DNA from: Methylobacterium sp. DB0501
Lineage (GTDB): Bacteria; Pseudomonadota; Alphaproteobacteria; Rhizobiales; Beijerinckiaceae
Assembly: GCF_011043735.1 (NCBI RefSeq)
Contig: NZ_JAAKGV010000015.1
Span: 62,001-126,000 of the forward strand
Direction: 5' to 3'
DNA length: 64,000 nucleotides
Under the pieces are notes generated by a model. That model was not told where the DNA came from, made no database searches, and saw nothing but the letters and a program-made list of their open reading frames with translations. Shown here piece by piece: positions 19,538-27,342 of the stretch. A program made the position numbers and the translations under genes. Position 1 is the stretch's first letter; each line of letters opens with the position of its first letter.

Positions 19538-20430
19538 AGCCGGGCCGGATCCCCGATCCCTCGTCCTTCGATCAGATCGCGCTCGCGGGCGATGGCGGCG
19601 CCGACGAAGTCGAGGAAGGCCCGCACCCGGGCGGCGCGGCGCAAGTCGGGATGGGTGAGGAGCCATAGGCCCGCATCGAGTTCGGGCTCCGGCCCCGAGA
19701 GCCGCACCAGGCCCGGGCGGCGGTCGCCGATGACGCAGGGCAGGGGACCGATGCCGATCCCGGCCTCGACCGCGTCCGCCAGGCCCTGCACCGTGTCGAG
19801 GCGGAGGACGACCTGCTCCGGCCGGCAACGTTCCTGCACGTAGCGCGCCGCCGCGGCCGCGCCGAGCCGCGGGGCCGGCGAGACCCAGCGCGGCGGCGCG
19901 CGGGAATCCCGGTCGGCCCGGCCGTACAGCGCCCAGGCGATGGTGGCGAGACGCCGCCCGACCAGCGTGTCGGGCGGGTCGTTGGTGGCGCGCAAAGCCA
20001 CCTCGGCGTCGCCCTTGGCGAGGTTCAGCGCCTGTTCCGACACGACCACGTCGAGGCGCACCTCCGGGCAGCGGGCGCAGAACTCGGCGAGGATCGGGGT
20101 CAGCAGGCCGGTCAGCAGCGAGGCCGCGGTGGTGACGCGCAACTCGCCGGCAGGGCTCAGGCCCTCGCTCTCGATGCGGCGGGTGAAGGCCAGCACGTCC
20201 TCTTCCATCCGGGCGGCGATCCGCGCCATCTCCTCGGCCGCCGGCGTCGGCACGTAGCCGGTGCGGTGGCGCTCGAAGAGCGGCGTGCGCAGGACCGCCT
20301 CGATCTGGCCGAGGCGCCGGAAGGCGGTGGAGTGGTTGATGCCGAGCCGCTCGGCGGCGAGCGTCAGGCCGCGCTGGTCGGAGATGGCCTTCACCAGCCG
20401 GAAATCGTCCCAGGCGAGGGCGGCGGTCAC
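19507..20430 (-). CDS. LysR-family transcriptional regulator
   Basis: DNA-binding regulator with an N-terminal winged HTH (LAWDDFRLVKAISDQRGLTLAAERLGINHSTAFRRL, quoted in part: GLTLAAERLGINHSTAFRRL) and a substrate-binding effector domain (ELRVTTAASLLTGLLTPILAEF). GTG at 20430 gives 307 residues, the family norm; the frame remains open to 20526 but that extension lacks homology. It is divergent from wrbA, suggesting control of wrbA. It overlaps the Gre-like gene at its 3' end. Confidence 0.88.
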   Translation of the reverse strand: MTAALAWDDFRLVKAISDQRGLTLAAERLGINHSTAFRRLGQIEAVLRTPLFERHRTGYVPTPAAEEMARIAARMEEDVLAFTRRIESEGLSPAGELRVTTAASLLTGLLTPILAEFCARCPEVRLDVVVSEQALNLAKGDAEVALRATNDPPDTLVGRRLATIAWALYGRADRDSRAPPRWVSPAPRLGAAAAARYVQERCRPEQVVLRLDTVQGLADAVEAGIGIGPLPCVIGDRRPGLVRLSGPEPELDAGLWLLTHPDLRRAARVRAFLDFVGAAIARERDLIEGRGIGDPARLQRTEMISTS

Positions 20431-20456
20431 GTCGTCGGACTCCGAACTTTGCGCGC

Positions 20457-20476
20457 CTGCAAGCGCGGGCTTGCAG
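20457..20476. promoter_or_regulatory. dyad in the LysR/wrbA divergent region
   Basis: A perfect 7-bp inverted repeat CTGCAAG-N6-CTTGCAG. It lies just upstream of the LysR GTG and 68 bases before the wrbA ATG, as expected for a LysR-type operator controlling both genes. Confidence 0.5.
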
Positions 20477-20543
20477 CATAGGCCATTTCCCGCAGGCCTG
20501 CGATCGACGATGGTGCGCCCCGACACCGACGGGAGTTCACGCG

Positions 20544-21143
20544 ATGGCGAAGGTTCTGGTCCTCTACTACTCCACCTACGGCCACATCGAGACGATGGCC
20601 TATGCGGTGGCCGAGGGCGTCCGCGAGGCAGGGGCCGAGGTCGTGGTGAAGCGGGTGCCCGAGCTGGTGCCTGAGGAGATCGCGCAGAAGTCGCACTACA
20701 AGCTCGATCAGGCGGCGCCGGTCGCGACGGTCGACGAGCTGCCGTCCTACGACGCGATCATCTTCGGCACGCCGACCCGCTACGGCAACATGGCGTCGCA
20801 GATGAAGAACTTCATCGACCAGACCGGCGGCCTGTGGGCGAAGGGCGCGCTGGTCGGCAAGGTCGGCTCGGTCTTCACCTCGACCGCCTCGCAGCATGGC
20901 GGCCAGGAATCCACCATCCTGAGCTTCCACACCGTTCTGCTGCATCAGGGCATGGTGGTGGTCGGCCTGCCCTACAGCTTCCAGGGCCAGCTCGGCACCA
21001 CCGAGGTCATGGGCAACTCGCCCTACGGTGCCTCGACCATCGCGGGCGGCGACGGCAGCCGCCAGCCGAGCGCGATCGAACTGGAGGGCGCCCGATTCCA
21101 GGGCCGCCACGTCGCCGGTATCGCGGCGAAGCTCGCGGGCTGA
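20544..21143 (+). CDS. wrbA: NAD(P)H:quinone oxidoreductase WrbA
   Basis: Flavodoxin-like FMN enzyme reducing quinones by two electrons, 199 residues. FMN phosphate-binding loop YYSTYGHIETMAYA at the N-terminus, GTPTRYGNMASQMKNFID and the STASQHGGQE segment are diagnostic. The ATG has GGGAG upstream. A candidate sigma-EcfG-dependent sRNA is encoded on the opposite strand just beyond its 3' end. Confidence 0.95.
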   Translation: MAKVLVLYYSTYGHIETMAYAVAEGVREAGAEVVVKRVPELVPEEIAQKSHYKLDQAAPVATVDELPSYDAIIFGTPTRYGNMASQMKNFIDQTGGLWAKGALVGKVGSVFTSTASQHGGQESTILSFHTVLLHQGMVVVGLPYSFQGQLGTTEVMGNSPYGASTIAGGDGSRQPSAIELEGARFQGRHVAGIAAKLAG

Positions 21144-21154
21144 GCGTCCCGGCC

Positions 21155-21181
21155 AAAGAAAAAGCCCGGACGAGTCCGGGC
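21155..21181 (-). terminator. intrinsic terminator (minus strand)
   Basis: Stem GCCCGGAC/GTCCGGGC (21164-21171, 21174-21181) followed on the minus strand by TTTTTCTTT. The plus-strand tail has no U-run, so it mainly serves minus-strand transcription (candidate sRNA or Sua5 read-through). Confidence 0.85.
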
Positions 21182-21226
21182 CTCTGAGGCGGAAGGTCGA
21201 TGGGGGCTTGAATGACCTTCTAGGCC
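21157..21226 (-). ncRNA. candidate sigma-EcfG-dependent small RNA
   Basis: A roughly 70-nt minus-strand transcript bounded by an exact EcfG-type promoter (21232-21257) and an intrinsic terminator (21155-21181). Before the terminator it can form a 7-bp hairpin GAAGGTC/GACCTTC (21192-21198, 21214-21220) whose 15-base loop shows AAGCCCCCAUC in the RNA, a C-rich seed suited to pairing with ribosome-binding sites. There is no ORF. No known family was recognised. The alternative is that the promoter and hairpins are chance features downstream of sua5. Confidence 0.6.
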
Positions 21227-21231
21227 CCTTC

Positions 21232-21257
21232 AACGCGGGTCCCGCGGGATCGGTTCC
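21232..21257 (-). promoter_or_regulatory. sigma-EcfG (general stress response) promoter
   Basis: Minus strand: GGAAC (21257-21253), 17-base spacer, CGTT (21235-21232), an exact match to the published consensus GGAAC-N16/17-CGTT of the alphaproteobacterial general stress response. Confidence 0.7.
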
Positions 21258-21320
21258 GCGGATTCCGCAAAAAAATTCGGGCGGGCTCGAAAATTCGGGC
21301 GGGGTCCCAGGGCCGCCCCT

Positions 21321-21356
21321 CCCACCCGCGCGCCCTTTTTTGGGGGCGCGGGTGGG
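21321..21356. terminator. 15-bp hairpin with T6 loop between the sRNA and sua5
   Basis: Arms 21321-21335 and 21342-21356 pair at 14 of 15 positions around a TTTTTT loop, 13 bases after the sua5 stop (minus strand). Two copies of AAATTCGGGCGGG lie at about 21274 and 21291. It is probably an extra stop or stabilising structure for sua5. Confidence 0.55.
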
Positions 21357-21368
21357 ATGTCGGATCGG

Positions 21369-22340
21369 TCACCGCGGCGCCGCTGCCCGCGCGAGCCGGT
21401 CGCGGATCGCCTCGCCGAGCCCCTCGTCCGGGATCGGCACCACGGCGATCGTCGCCGCGCCGCTCGCGTCGAGCCGGCGCAGAGCGGCGAAGAGGTGGGC
21501 CGCCGCCTCGGCGAGATCGCCGGCCGGGCTGAGATTCAGGGACGTCGCCGCCCCGTCGAGCCCGTCGGGCGGGCGGGCGCCGAACAGCAGGACCGCCTCG
21601 CCGGGCCCGACCTCCGTGGCGTCGACCCGCACCGCGGCGCGGGGCGCGTAATGCGAGGCGAGCAGACCGGGAGCGATCGGCGCCGTCCCCTCCGGAGCGT
21701 GCGGCAGCGCCAGCATCCGGCCCAGCACCGCCTCGATGGCCTCCCGCGACACCCCCCCCGGGCGCAGCAGCGCCGGCGGCCCGTCGAGGCAGGCGACGAT
21801 GGTCGATTCGACGCCGACCGGGCAGGGACCGCCGTCGAGCACCGCCGCGATCCGCCCGTCGAGATCGCCGAGGACGTGGTCGGCATCGGTCGGGCTCACC
21901 CGCCCCGAGCGGTTGGCCGAGGGGGCCGCCACCGGGCAGCCGGCCGCCGTCAGCACCGCCCGGGCGAGCGCGCTTCCCGGCACCCGCAAGGCCACGCTCG
22001 GCAGCCCGGCCCGGGCGAGGTCGCAGACCCGCCCGCCCTCGGCCGCCGGGACGACCAGGGTGAGAGGCCCGGGCCAGAACGCCTCCGCCAGGATTGCGGC
22101 CTGCGCGCCGAACACGCCTTCCCGCCGCGCCGCGTCCAGATCGGGCAGGTGGGCGATCAGCGGGTTGAAGCGCGGCCGCTCCTTGGCGGCGTAGATGCCC
22201 GCCACCGCCGCCGGGTCGCCGGCATCGGCGCCGAGGCCATAGACGGTCTCCGTCGGGATCGCGACGAGCTGGCCGGCGCGCAGCAGGGCGCCGGCCTCCC
22301 TGATGCCCGCATCGTCGGCGGTCAGCCGCCGGGTCGGCAT
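21369..22340 (-). CDS. L-threonylcarbamoyladenylate synthase (Sua5/YwlC type)
   Basis: Makes threonylcarbamoyl-AMP for the t6A37 modification of tRNAs reading ANN codons. ATG at 22340 gives 323 residues (MPTRRLTADDAG); an upstream ATG at 22382 would add 14. The YrdC domain shows VAIPTETVYGLGADA, KERPRFNPLIAHL, FWPGPLTLVVP and APSANRSGRVSPT. The C-terminal Sua5 domain (APGLLASHYAPRAAVR) distinguishes it from short YrdC proteins. Confidence 0.94.
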   Translation of the reverse strand: MPTRRLTADDAGIREAGALLRAGQLVAIPTETVYGLGADAGDPAAVAGIYAAKERPRFNPLIAHLPDLDAARREGVFGAQAAILAEAFWPGPLTLVVPAAEGGRVCDLARAGLPSVALRVPGSALARAVLTAAGCPVAAPSANRSGRVSPTDADHVLGDLDGRIAAVLDGGPCPVGVESTIVACLDGPPALLRPGGVSREAIEAVLGRMLALPHAPEGTAPIAPGLLASHYAPRAAVRVDATEVGPGEAVLLFGARPPDGLDGAATSLNLSPAGDLAEAAAHLFAALRRLDASGAATIAVVPIPDEGLGEAIRDRLARAAAPR

Positions 22341-22498
22341 TGACCCGCGATCATCGTTCACGTCTAAACTATCCGTCACCATGTCGCCGGCCGTAGCCTC
22401 GGCGGCGGCCGCACGTCAAATCCAAAGGGTGGCTCCCGGGGAGCCCGCAGGGCGGGCTCCCCCGAGACGCCGCCCCGCTCTCCCGGGAGGAGAACCCG

Positions 22499-24268
22499 AT
22501 GACCTACCGCGCGCCCGTGGCCGAGATGGCCTTCACCCTCCGGCACGTCGCCGGGCTCGACCGTGCCATCGCGGAGGGCATGCACGGCGACCTCTCGGAC
22601 GACCTCGTCGACACCATCCTGGACGAGGCCGGGCGCTTCGCCAACGACGTGGTGGCACCGCTCAACGCGGTCGGCGACCGTGCCGGCACCCCGCTCAAGG
22701 ACGGCGTGGTGACGATGCCGCCGGGCTACCGCGAGGCCTACCGCGCCTGGACCGAGGGCGGCTGGAACGCCCTGCCGGGCCCGGTCGAGTATGGCGGCCA
22801 GGGCCTGCCGATCCTGCTCAACGCCGCCTGCATCGAGATGTGGAACTCCGCCGCCATGGCCTTCGGCCTCGGCCCGCTGCTCACCGCCGGCGGCGTCGAG
22901 GCGCTGAGCCGGCACGGCAGCGAGGAGCTGCGGTCGCGCTACCTCGAGAAGCTGGTCTCGGGCGAGTGGACCGCGACCATGAACCTGACCGAGCCGCAGG
23001 CCGGCTCGGACCTCTCGGTGATGCGCACCCGGGCCGAGCCCGTCGGCGACGGCAGCTACCGGATCTCGGGCGAGAAGATCTACATCACCTGGGGCGAGCA
23101 CAACCTCACCGACAACATCGTGCATCTCGTCCTGGCGCGGCTGCCCGACGCGCCTGCCGGCACCCGCGGCATCTCGCTGTTCCTGGTGCCGAAGGTGCTG
23201 CCGGACGGCACCCGCAACACGCTGAAATGCGCCGGCATCGAGCACAAGCTCGGCATCCACGGCTCGCCGACCTGCACCATGGTGTATGACGGCGCCGCCG
23301 GCTGGCTCGTCGGCGAGCCCAACCGGGGCCTCGCCTGCATGTTCACGATGATGAACAACGCCCGCCTCGGCGTCGGCCTGCAGGGCGTCGCCATCGCCGA
23401 GCGGGCCTATCAGCAGGCGCTCTCCTACGCCCGCGACCGCCGCCAGGGCCGGGCGAGCGCCGCCGTCGAGGGGGCGAGCGCGATCATCGAGCATCCCGAC
23501 GTGCAGCGGATGCTGCTCACCATGAAGGCGCTGACGGGCGCCTCCCGCGGCATCTGCTATTTGACGGCCGAGGCGATCGACCGCGCCCACCGGGCGCCGG
23601 ACGAGGCGGCGCGCAAGGTCGCCCAAGCCCGGGCCTCCCTGCTGACACCGGTGGCCAAGGCCTTCTCGACCGATATCGGCATCGAGGTCGCCTCGCTCGG
23701 CATCCAGGTCCATGGCGGCATGGGCTTCGTCGAGGAGACCGGCGCCGCCCAGCACCTGCGCGACGCCCGCATCGCGGCGATCTACGAGGGCACCAACGGC
23801 ATCCAGGCGATCGACCTCGTCACCCGCAAGCTGCCGATCGACGGCGGCACGGTGGTGCGCGGCCAGATCGGCGCCATGCGCCTCGTCGCCGAACGGGTGC
23901 TGAAGGAGGGCGGTCCGGCCTTCGGCCACACCGCCCCGCGCCTGCGCGAGACGATCGAGGCCCTCGACCGGGCGACGAGCTACCAGCTCAAGGCCCTCGG
24001 CTCGAACCGGCCGGACGAGGCACTCGCCGGCGCCACCCCGTATCTGCGCCTGTTCGGCCTCGCCCAGGGCGGTACCTGCCTGGCGCAGGCCGCGCTCGCC
24101 GCCAGCGCCGCGATGAAGGAGGGCGCGACCGACCCGGCCCATCCGGCCCGCATCGCGCTCGCCCGGTTCTTCGCCGAGAACCTCGCCACCGCGGCCAGGG
24201 GCCTGGAGGAGACGGTGACCGGCGGCGGCGGCTTCCTGCAGGACGGGGCGCTGGCGCTGGCAGGGTGA
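22499..24268 (+). CDS. acyl-CoA dehydrogenase (DmdC-like, long form)
   Basis: FAD-dependent acyl-CoA dehydrogenase, 589 residues with the C-terminal extension of the 3-methylmercaptopropionyl-CoA dehydrogenase (DmdC) subfamily. Blocks include MNLTEPQAGSDLSVMRTRA (FAD/substrate), KIYITWGEHNL, and ARIAAIYEGTNGIQAIDL with the catalytic-Glu region. A GGGAGGAG ribosome site precedes the ATG. DmdC-like enzymes often serve general short-chain acyl-CoA oxidation where DMSP metabolism is absent, so the substrate is not assigned. Confidence 0.88.
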   Translation: MTYRAPVAEMAFTLRHVAGLDRAIAEGMHGDLSDDLVDTILDEAGRFANDVVAPLNAVGDRAGTPLKDGVVTMPPGYREAYRAWTEGGWNALPGPVEYGGQGLPILLNAACIEMWNSAAMAFGLGPLLTAGGVEALSRHGSEELRSRYLEKLVSGEWTATMNLTEPQAGSDLSVMRTRAEPVGDGSYRISGEKIYITWGEHNLTDNIVHLVLARLPDAPAGTRGISLFLVPKVLPDGTRNTLKCAGIEHKLGIHGSPTCTMVYDGAAGWLVGEPNRGLACMFTMMNNARLGVGLQGVAIAERAYQQALSYARDRRQGRASAAVEGASAIIEHPDVQRMLLTMKALTGASRGICYLTAEAIDRAHRAPDEAARKVAQARASLLTPVAKAFSTDIGIEVASLGIQVHGGMGFVEETGAAQHLRDARIAAIYEGTNGIQAIDLVTRKLPIDGGTVVRGQIGAMRLVAERVLKEGGPAFGHTAPRLRETIEALDRATSYQLKALGSNRPDEALAGATPYLRLFGLAQGGTCLAQAALAASAAMKEGATDPAHPARIALARFFAENLATAARGLEETVTGGGGFLQDGALALAG

Positions 24269-24315
24269 GAGCCCGGTCCGGGCCCCGTCCCGGGAGCGAA
24301 GGCACCGCGCCTGCC

Positions 24316-24369
24316 ACCCTCCGCCACATCCCGGGACCGCGAGGCGGGGCCCGGGATGTGGCGGAGGGT
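24316..24369. repeat. 20-bp perfect inverted repeat (CATCCCGGG palindrome family)
   Basis: ACCCTCCGCCACATCCCGGG (24316-24335) and its exact complement (24350-24369) with a 14-base spacer, in the gap between the dehydrogenase and hydratase genes. It can act as a terminator-like hairpin. The core is shared with elements at 38601-38642, 16656-16692, 16761-16794, 24425-24457 and 44736-44772. Confidence 0.85.
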
Positions 24370-24522
24370 CCGGAGCGAGGCGGATCGCAATCCGCTCCAT
24401 TTCTCCCGCACCTGCGATTCCGGCGTCCGGGCTGCGCTTCACAGCCCCGGAACGACCCGGAGGGTGCGGTGTCGTCGATCCGGCAGATCGTTGCCGCCCG
24501 AACCGATATTGGGTGACCCCCC

Positions 24523-25281
24523 ATGACCGACCACGTCCGCATCATCGACGAGCCCGGCGGCGTCCGCCTCGTGCAACTCGTCCGTCCCGAGAAGAAGAAC
24601 GCCCTCACGGGCGCGATGTACGACGCCATGCGGGAGGCGCTGGAGGGGGCCGACCGGGAAGGCTCGGGCGTCGGCGCCGTGGTCTTCGCGGGATGCGAGG
24701 GCGTGTTCACCGCCGGCAACGACATCGCCGATTTCGTCGCCCGGGCGGAAGCCTCCTTCGGCGAGGCGCCGTCCTTGCGCTTCATCCGCCAGCTCGCCGT
24801 GACCCGCACCCCGATGGTGGCGGCGGTGGACGGCCTGGCGGTGGGCGTCGGGACCACGCTGACGCTCCATTGCGACCTCGTCTACGTGGCGCCGGCCGCG
24901 ACCTTCCGGATGCCCTTCGTCGATCTCGGCCTCGTGCCGGAAGCCGCCTCCAGCTACCTGCTGCCGCGTCGGGTCGGGCTGCCGAAGGCGACGGAACTGC
25001 TGCTGCTGGGCGAGGCCTACGGGGCGGACGAGGCCGTGCGGCTCGGGCTCGCCAACACGGTCGTGCCGGCCGACGGGCTCATCGAACACGCACTGGCGCA
25101 GGGCGCGAAGCTCGCGGCCAAGCCCCGCCAGGCGCTGGCCGCCGCCCGCCGGCTGATCCGCGGCGACCACGCGGCCGTGCAGGCCGCCATGGACGCGGAG
25201 GCCCAGGCCTTCGACGCCGCGCTCCGCTCGCCCGACGCGCAGGAGGCGTTCCGCCGCTTCCTGTCCCGCGGCACCCGGTGA
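24523..25281 (+). CDS. enoyl-CoA hydratase/isomerase family protein
   Basis: Crotonase-fold enzyme of 252 residues. RPEKKNALTGAMYDAM, GCEGVFTAGNDIADF (oxyanion hole), DGLAVGVGTTLTLHCDLVY (second oxyanion region) and FVDLGLVPEAASSYLLPRRVG are typical of the family. The 3' end overlaps the following SDR gene by GTGA, so the two are coupled. It likely hydrates an enoyl-CoA made by the dehydrogenase just upstream, though a palindrome separates them. Confidence 0.9.
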   Translation: MTDHVRIIDEPGGVRLVQLVRPEKKNALTGAMYDAMREALEGADREGSGVGAVVFAGCEGVFTAGNDIADFVARAEASFGEAPSLRFIRQLAVTRTPMVAAVDGLAVGVGTTLTLHCDLVYVAPAATFRMPFVDLGLVPEAASSYLLPRRVGLPKATELLLLGEAYGADEAVRLGLANTVVPADGLIEHALAQGAKLAAKPRQALAAARRLIRGDHAAVQAAMDAEAQAFDAALRSPDAQEAFRRFLSRGTR

Positions 25282-26138
25282 GGCCTCCCGGCGTCCCGGA
25301 CCTCTCCGGCAAAGTCTGCCTCGTCGCCGGGGCCTCGCGCGGGGTCGGCCGCGGCATCGCCCGGGCGCTCGGGGAAGCAGGCGCCACCGTGGTGGTCACC
25401 GCCCGTTCCAGCGAGACCGGCGCGCGCACCGACCAGCGGTCGGAAGCGCTGGAGGACACCGCCCGGGAGGTCGACCTCGCGGGCGGGCGCGGCCACCACT
25501 ACCTCTGCGACCACACCCGCGAGGTCGAGGTCGACGCGATGGTGCATTGGGTGCTGCGCCGCTTCGGCCGCATCGACGTCGCGGTGTCGAGCGTCTGGGG
25601 CGGCAACGAGGGCTATGACGGGGTGCGCTACCCCGACGGGGCCGCCTGGGGCAGCGCCTTCTGGCGCCGCGGCCTCGCGCCGCTGCGCCACAACCTCGAG
25701 ACGGGGCCGCTCGCCGGCCTGCTCCTCGCCCGCGCCGTCGCGCCCGCCATGGTCTCGGCCAAGGACGGCCTCGTGGCCCTGGTCTCCTTCGGCACCGACA
25801 CCTATCTCGGCGACCTGTTCTACGACCTCGCCAAGTCGGCCACCAACCGCCTCGCCTTCGCGATGGCGGAGGAATTGAAACCCTACGGCGTCACCGTGCT
25901 GGCGCTCGCACCCGGCCCGGTGCGGACCGAGCGGGTGATCGAGGCCGGCATGGCCGGGGAGGCGGGGGAGAGCCCGCTCTATGCGGGGCGGGCGCTCGCA
26001 GCGCTCGCGGGCGATCCGGTGGTGCGCGGGCGGGCGGGGCAGATGCTGCACGTCGCCGATCTCGCACGCGATTACGGCTTCACCGACGAGGACGGGACGC
26101 GGCCGGAGCGGTACCGGGCGGGCGAGGGCGGTTCGTAG
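25278..26138 (+). CDS. short-chain dehydrogenase/reductase
   Basis: 286 residues from a GTG that overlaps the hydratase stop. The Rossmann motif GASRGVGRGIA and the SDR strand/catalytic region are visible, but the usual YxxxK appears as YDLAKSATNRLAFAM, giving Tyr-Asp-Leu-Ala-Lys, and the preceding Ser is in LVSFG. The PG motif is ALAPGPVRTERV. It is probably an NAD(P)-dependent oxidoreductase acting on a product of the adjacent hydratase. Confidence 0.86.
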   Translation: MRPPGVPDLSGKVCLVAGASRGVGRGIARALGEAGATVVVTARSSETGARTDQRSEALEDTAREVDLAGGRGHHYLCDHTREVEVDAMVHWVLRRFGRIDVAVSSVWGGNEGYDGVRYPDGAAWGSAFWRRGLAPLRHNLETGPLAGLLLARAVAPAMVSAKDGLVALVSFGTDTYLGDLFYDLAKSATNRLAFAMAEELKPYGVTVLALAPGPVRTERVIEAGMAGEAGESPLYAGRALAALAGDPVVRGRAGQMLHVADLARDYGFTDEDGTRPERYRAGEGGS

Positions 26139-26163
26139 GGACTGTCGGGCGATCCGCGCGTCC

Positions 26164-26844
26164 TCAATACCCCCCGTTCGCCACTCCCGCCGTCACCAAC
26201 GCCACCCCCGAGCTGGTCCCGAGCCGCGTCGCGCCGGCCTCCACCAGGGCGCGGGCGAAGTCCAGGCTGCGCACGCCGCCCGACGCCTTGACGCCGAAGC
26301 CCTCGCCCACCGTGGCGCGCATCAGCGCGACATCCGCGACGGTGGCGCCGCCGGTCGAGAAGCCGGTGGAGGTCTTGACGAAGTCGGCCCCGGCCTCGAC
26401 CGCCAGGGTGCAGGCGAGGCGCTTCTGCGCGTCGTCGAGCAGGCAGGTCTCGACGATGACCTTGAGCACCCGGCCCCGGCAGGCGTCCCGCACCGCGGCG
26501 ATGTCGGCCCGCACGGCGTCGGGGCGGCCCTCCTTCAGGGCGCCAATCGCGATCACCATGTCGATCTCGGCGGCACCGTTCCGCACCGCGCCGGCGGCTT
26601 CCGCGGCCTTGTCCTCCGGCCGCACCGCCCCGAGCGGGAAGCCGACGACGGAGCAGGGAGCGACCGGGCTGCCGGCCAGGATCTCCGCCGCCAGGCCGAC
26701 ATGGACCGGATTGACGCAGACCGCCTTGAAGCGGTGCGCCAGCGCCTCCTCGCACAGGCGCCGCACCTCCGCCGCGGTGGCGTCGGCCCGCAGGAGCGTG
26801 TGGTCGATCAGGCGGGCGAGAGCGGGCGCGTCCAAGGCGATCAT
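26164..26844 (-). CDS. deoC: deoxyribose-phosphate aldolase
   Basis: Cleaves 2-deoxyribose 5-phosphate to acetaldehyde and glyceraldehyde 3-phosphate in deoxynucleoside salvage. From ATG 26844 it has 226 residues. The TIM-barrel blocks LIDHTLLRADAT, AVCVNPVHV, VIVETCLLDD, the Schiff-base Lys in DFVKTSTGFS and VKASGGVRS are all present. GGAGG directly abuts the ATG with no spacer; a TTG nine bases further in would have normal spacing, so the start may be three codons shorter. Convergent with the SDR gene. Confidence 0.93.
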   Translation of the reverse strand: MIALDAPALARLIDHTLLRADATAAEVRRLCEEALAHRFKAVCVNPVHVGLAAEILAGSPVAPCSVVGFPLGAVRPEDKAAEAAGAVRNGAAEIDMVIAIGALKEGRPDAVRADIAAVRDACRGRVLKVIVETCLLDDAQKRLACTLAVEAGADFVKTSTGFSTGGATVADVALMRATVGEGFGVKASGGVRSLDFARALVEAGATRLGTSSGVALVTAGVANGGY

Positions 26845-27062
26845 CCTCCGAGGCGGCGCCGGACCGTCCGGCGTCGCCGGGGAGGCTTCCCATCGCGGCA
26901 CGCGGGGCGTCAAGCGCGGCGTCGGAGGCGTGACGGCCGGATACCCGCCAGGGACGGCCTCACGGGGCCGCCTCGCCGTAGAGCCGAAGCATGACCGGGC
27001 CTCGACCGGCGCGAGGCCGGGCTTCGGCAAGATCGACGATGTCGGAGGGGTAATCCGGCCGG

Positions 27063-27138
27063 TGGCGCTCCCAAGGGGACTCGAACCCCTGTTTTCGCCG
27101 TGAGAGGGCGACGTCCTAGACCGCTAGACGATGGGAGC
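27063..27138 (-). tRNA. tRNA-Glu (CTC anticodon)
   Basis: 76 nt including encoded CCA. Acceptor stem GCTCCCA/TGGGAGC, anticodon loop CTCTCAC with anticodon CTC at positions 34-36, TTCGAGT in the T-arm, discriminator G. All arms pair. Confidence 0.95.
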
Positions 27139-27266
27139 TGGCCCGGCGGGATGGCGGCTGTATAGCGACGGTCCGGACCGGACGCAAGCCCGATAGCCGG
27201 CAATTCCGGCCGGCGGTCTCGACGGTGCCGGAGGCCCCCCCGATACGGCAGGGGTTCGTCGCAAAT

Positions 27267-27319
27267 GACGAAGGCCCGGGGCGGGCACCGCGAGCGCGGC
27301 GCCCATCCCGGGCCTCGTC
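27267..27319 (-). terminator. hairpin downstream of DAHP synthase
   Basis: Long arms GACGAAGGCCCGGG (27267-27280) and CCCGGGCCTCGTC (27307-27319) pair with one bulged base and enclose a second GC hairpin. It lies 24 bases after the stop of the minus-strand gene. The U-tract is weak. Confidence 0.6.
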
Positions 27320-27342
27320 GTCTTCCGATCGGGCGGAGACGG

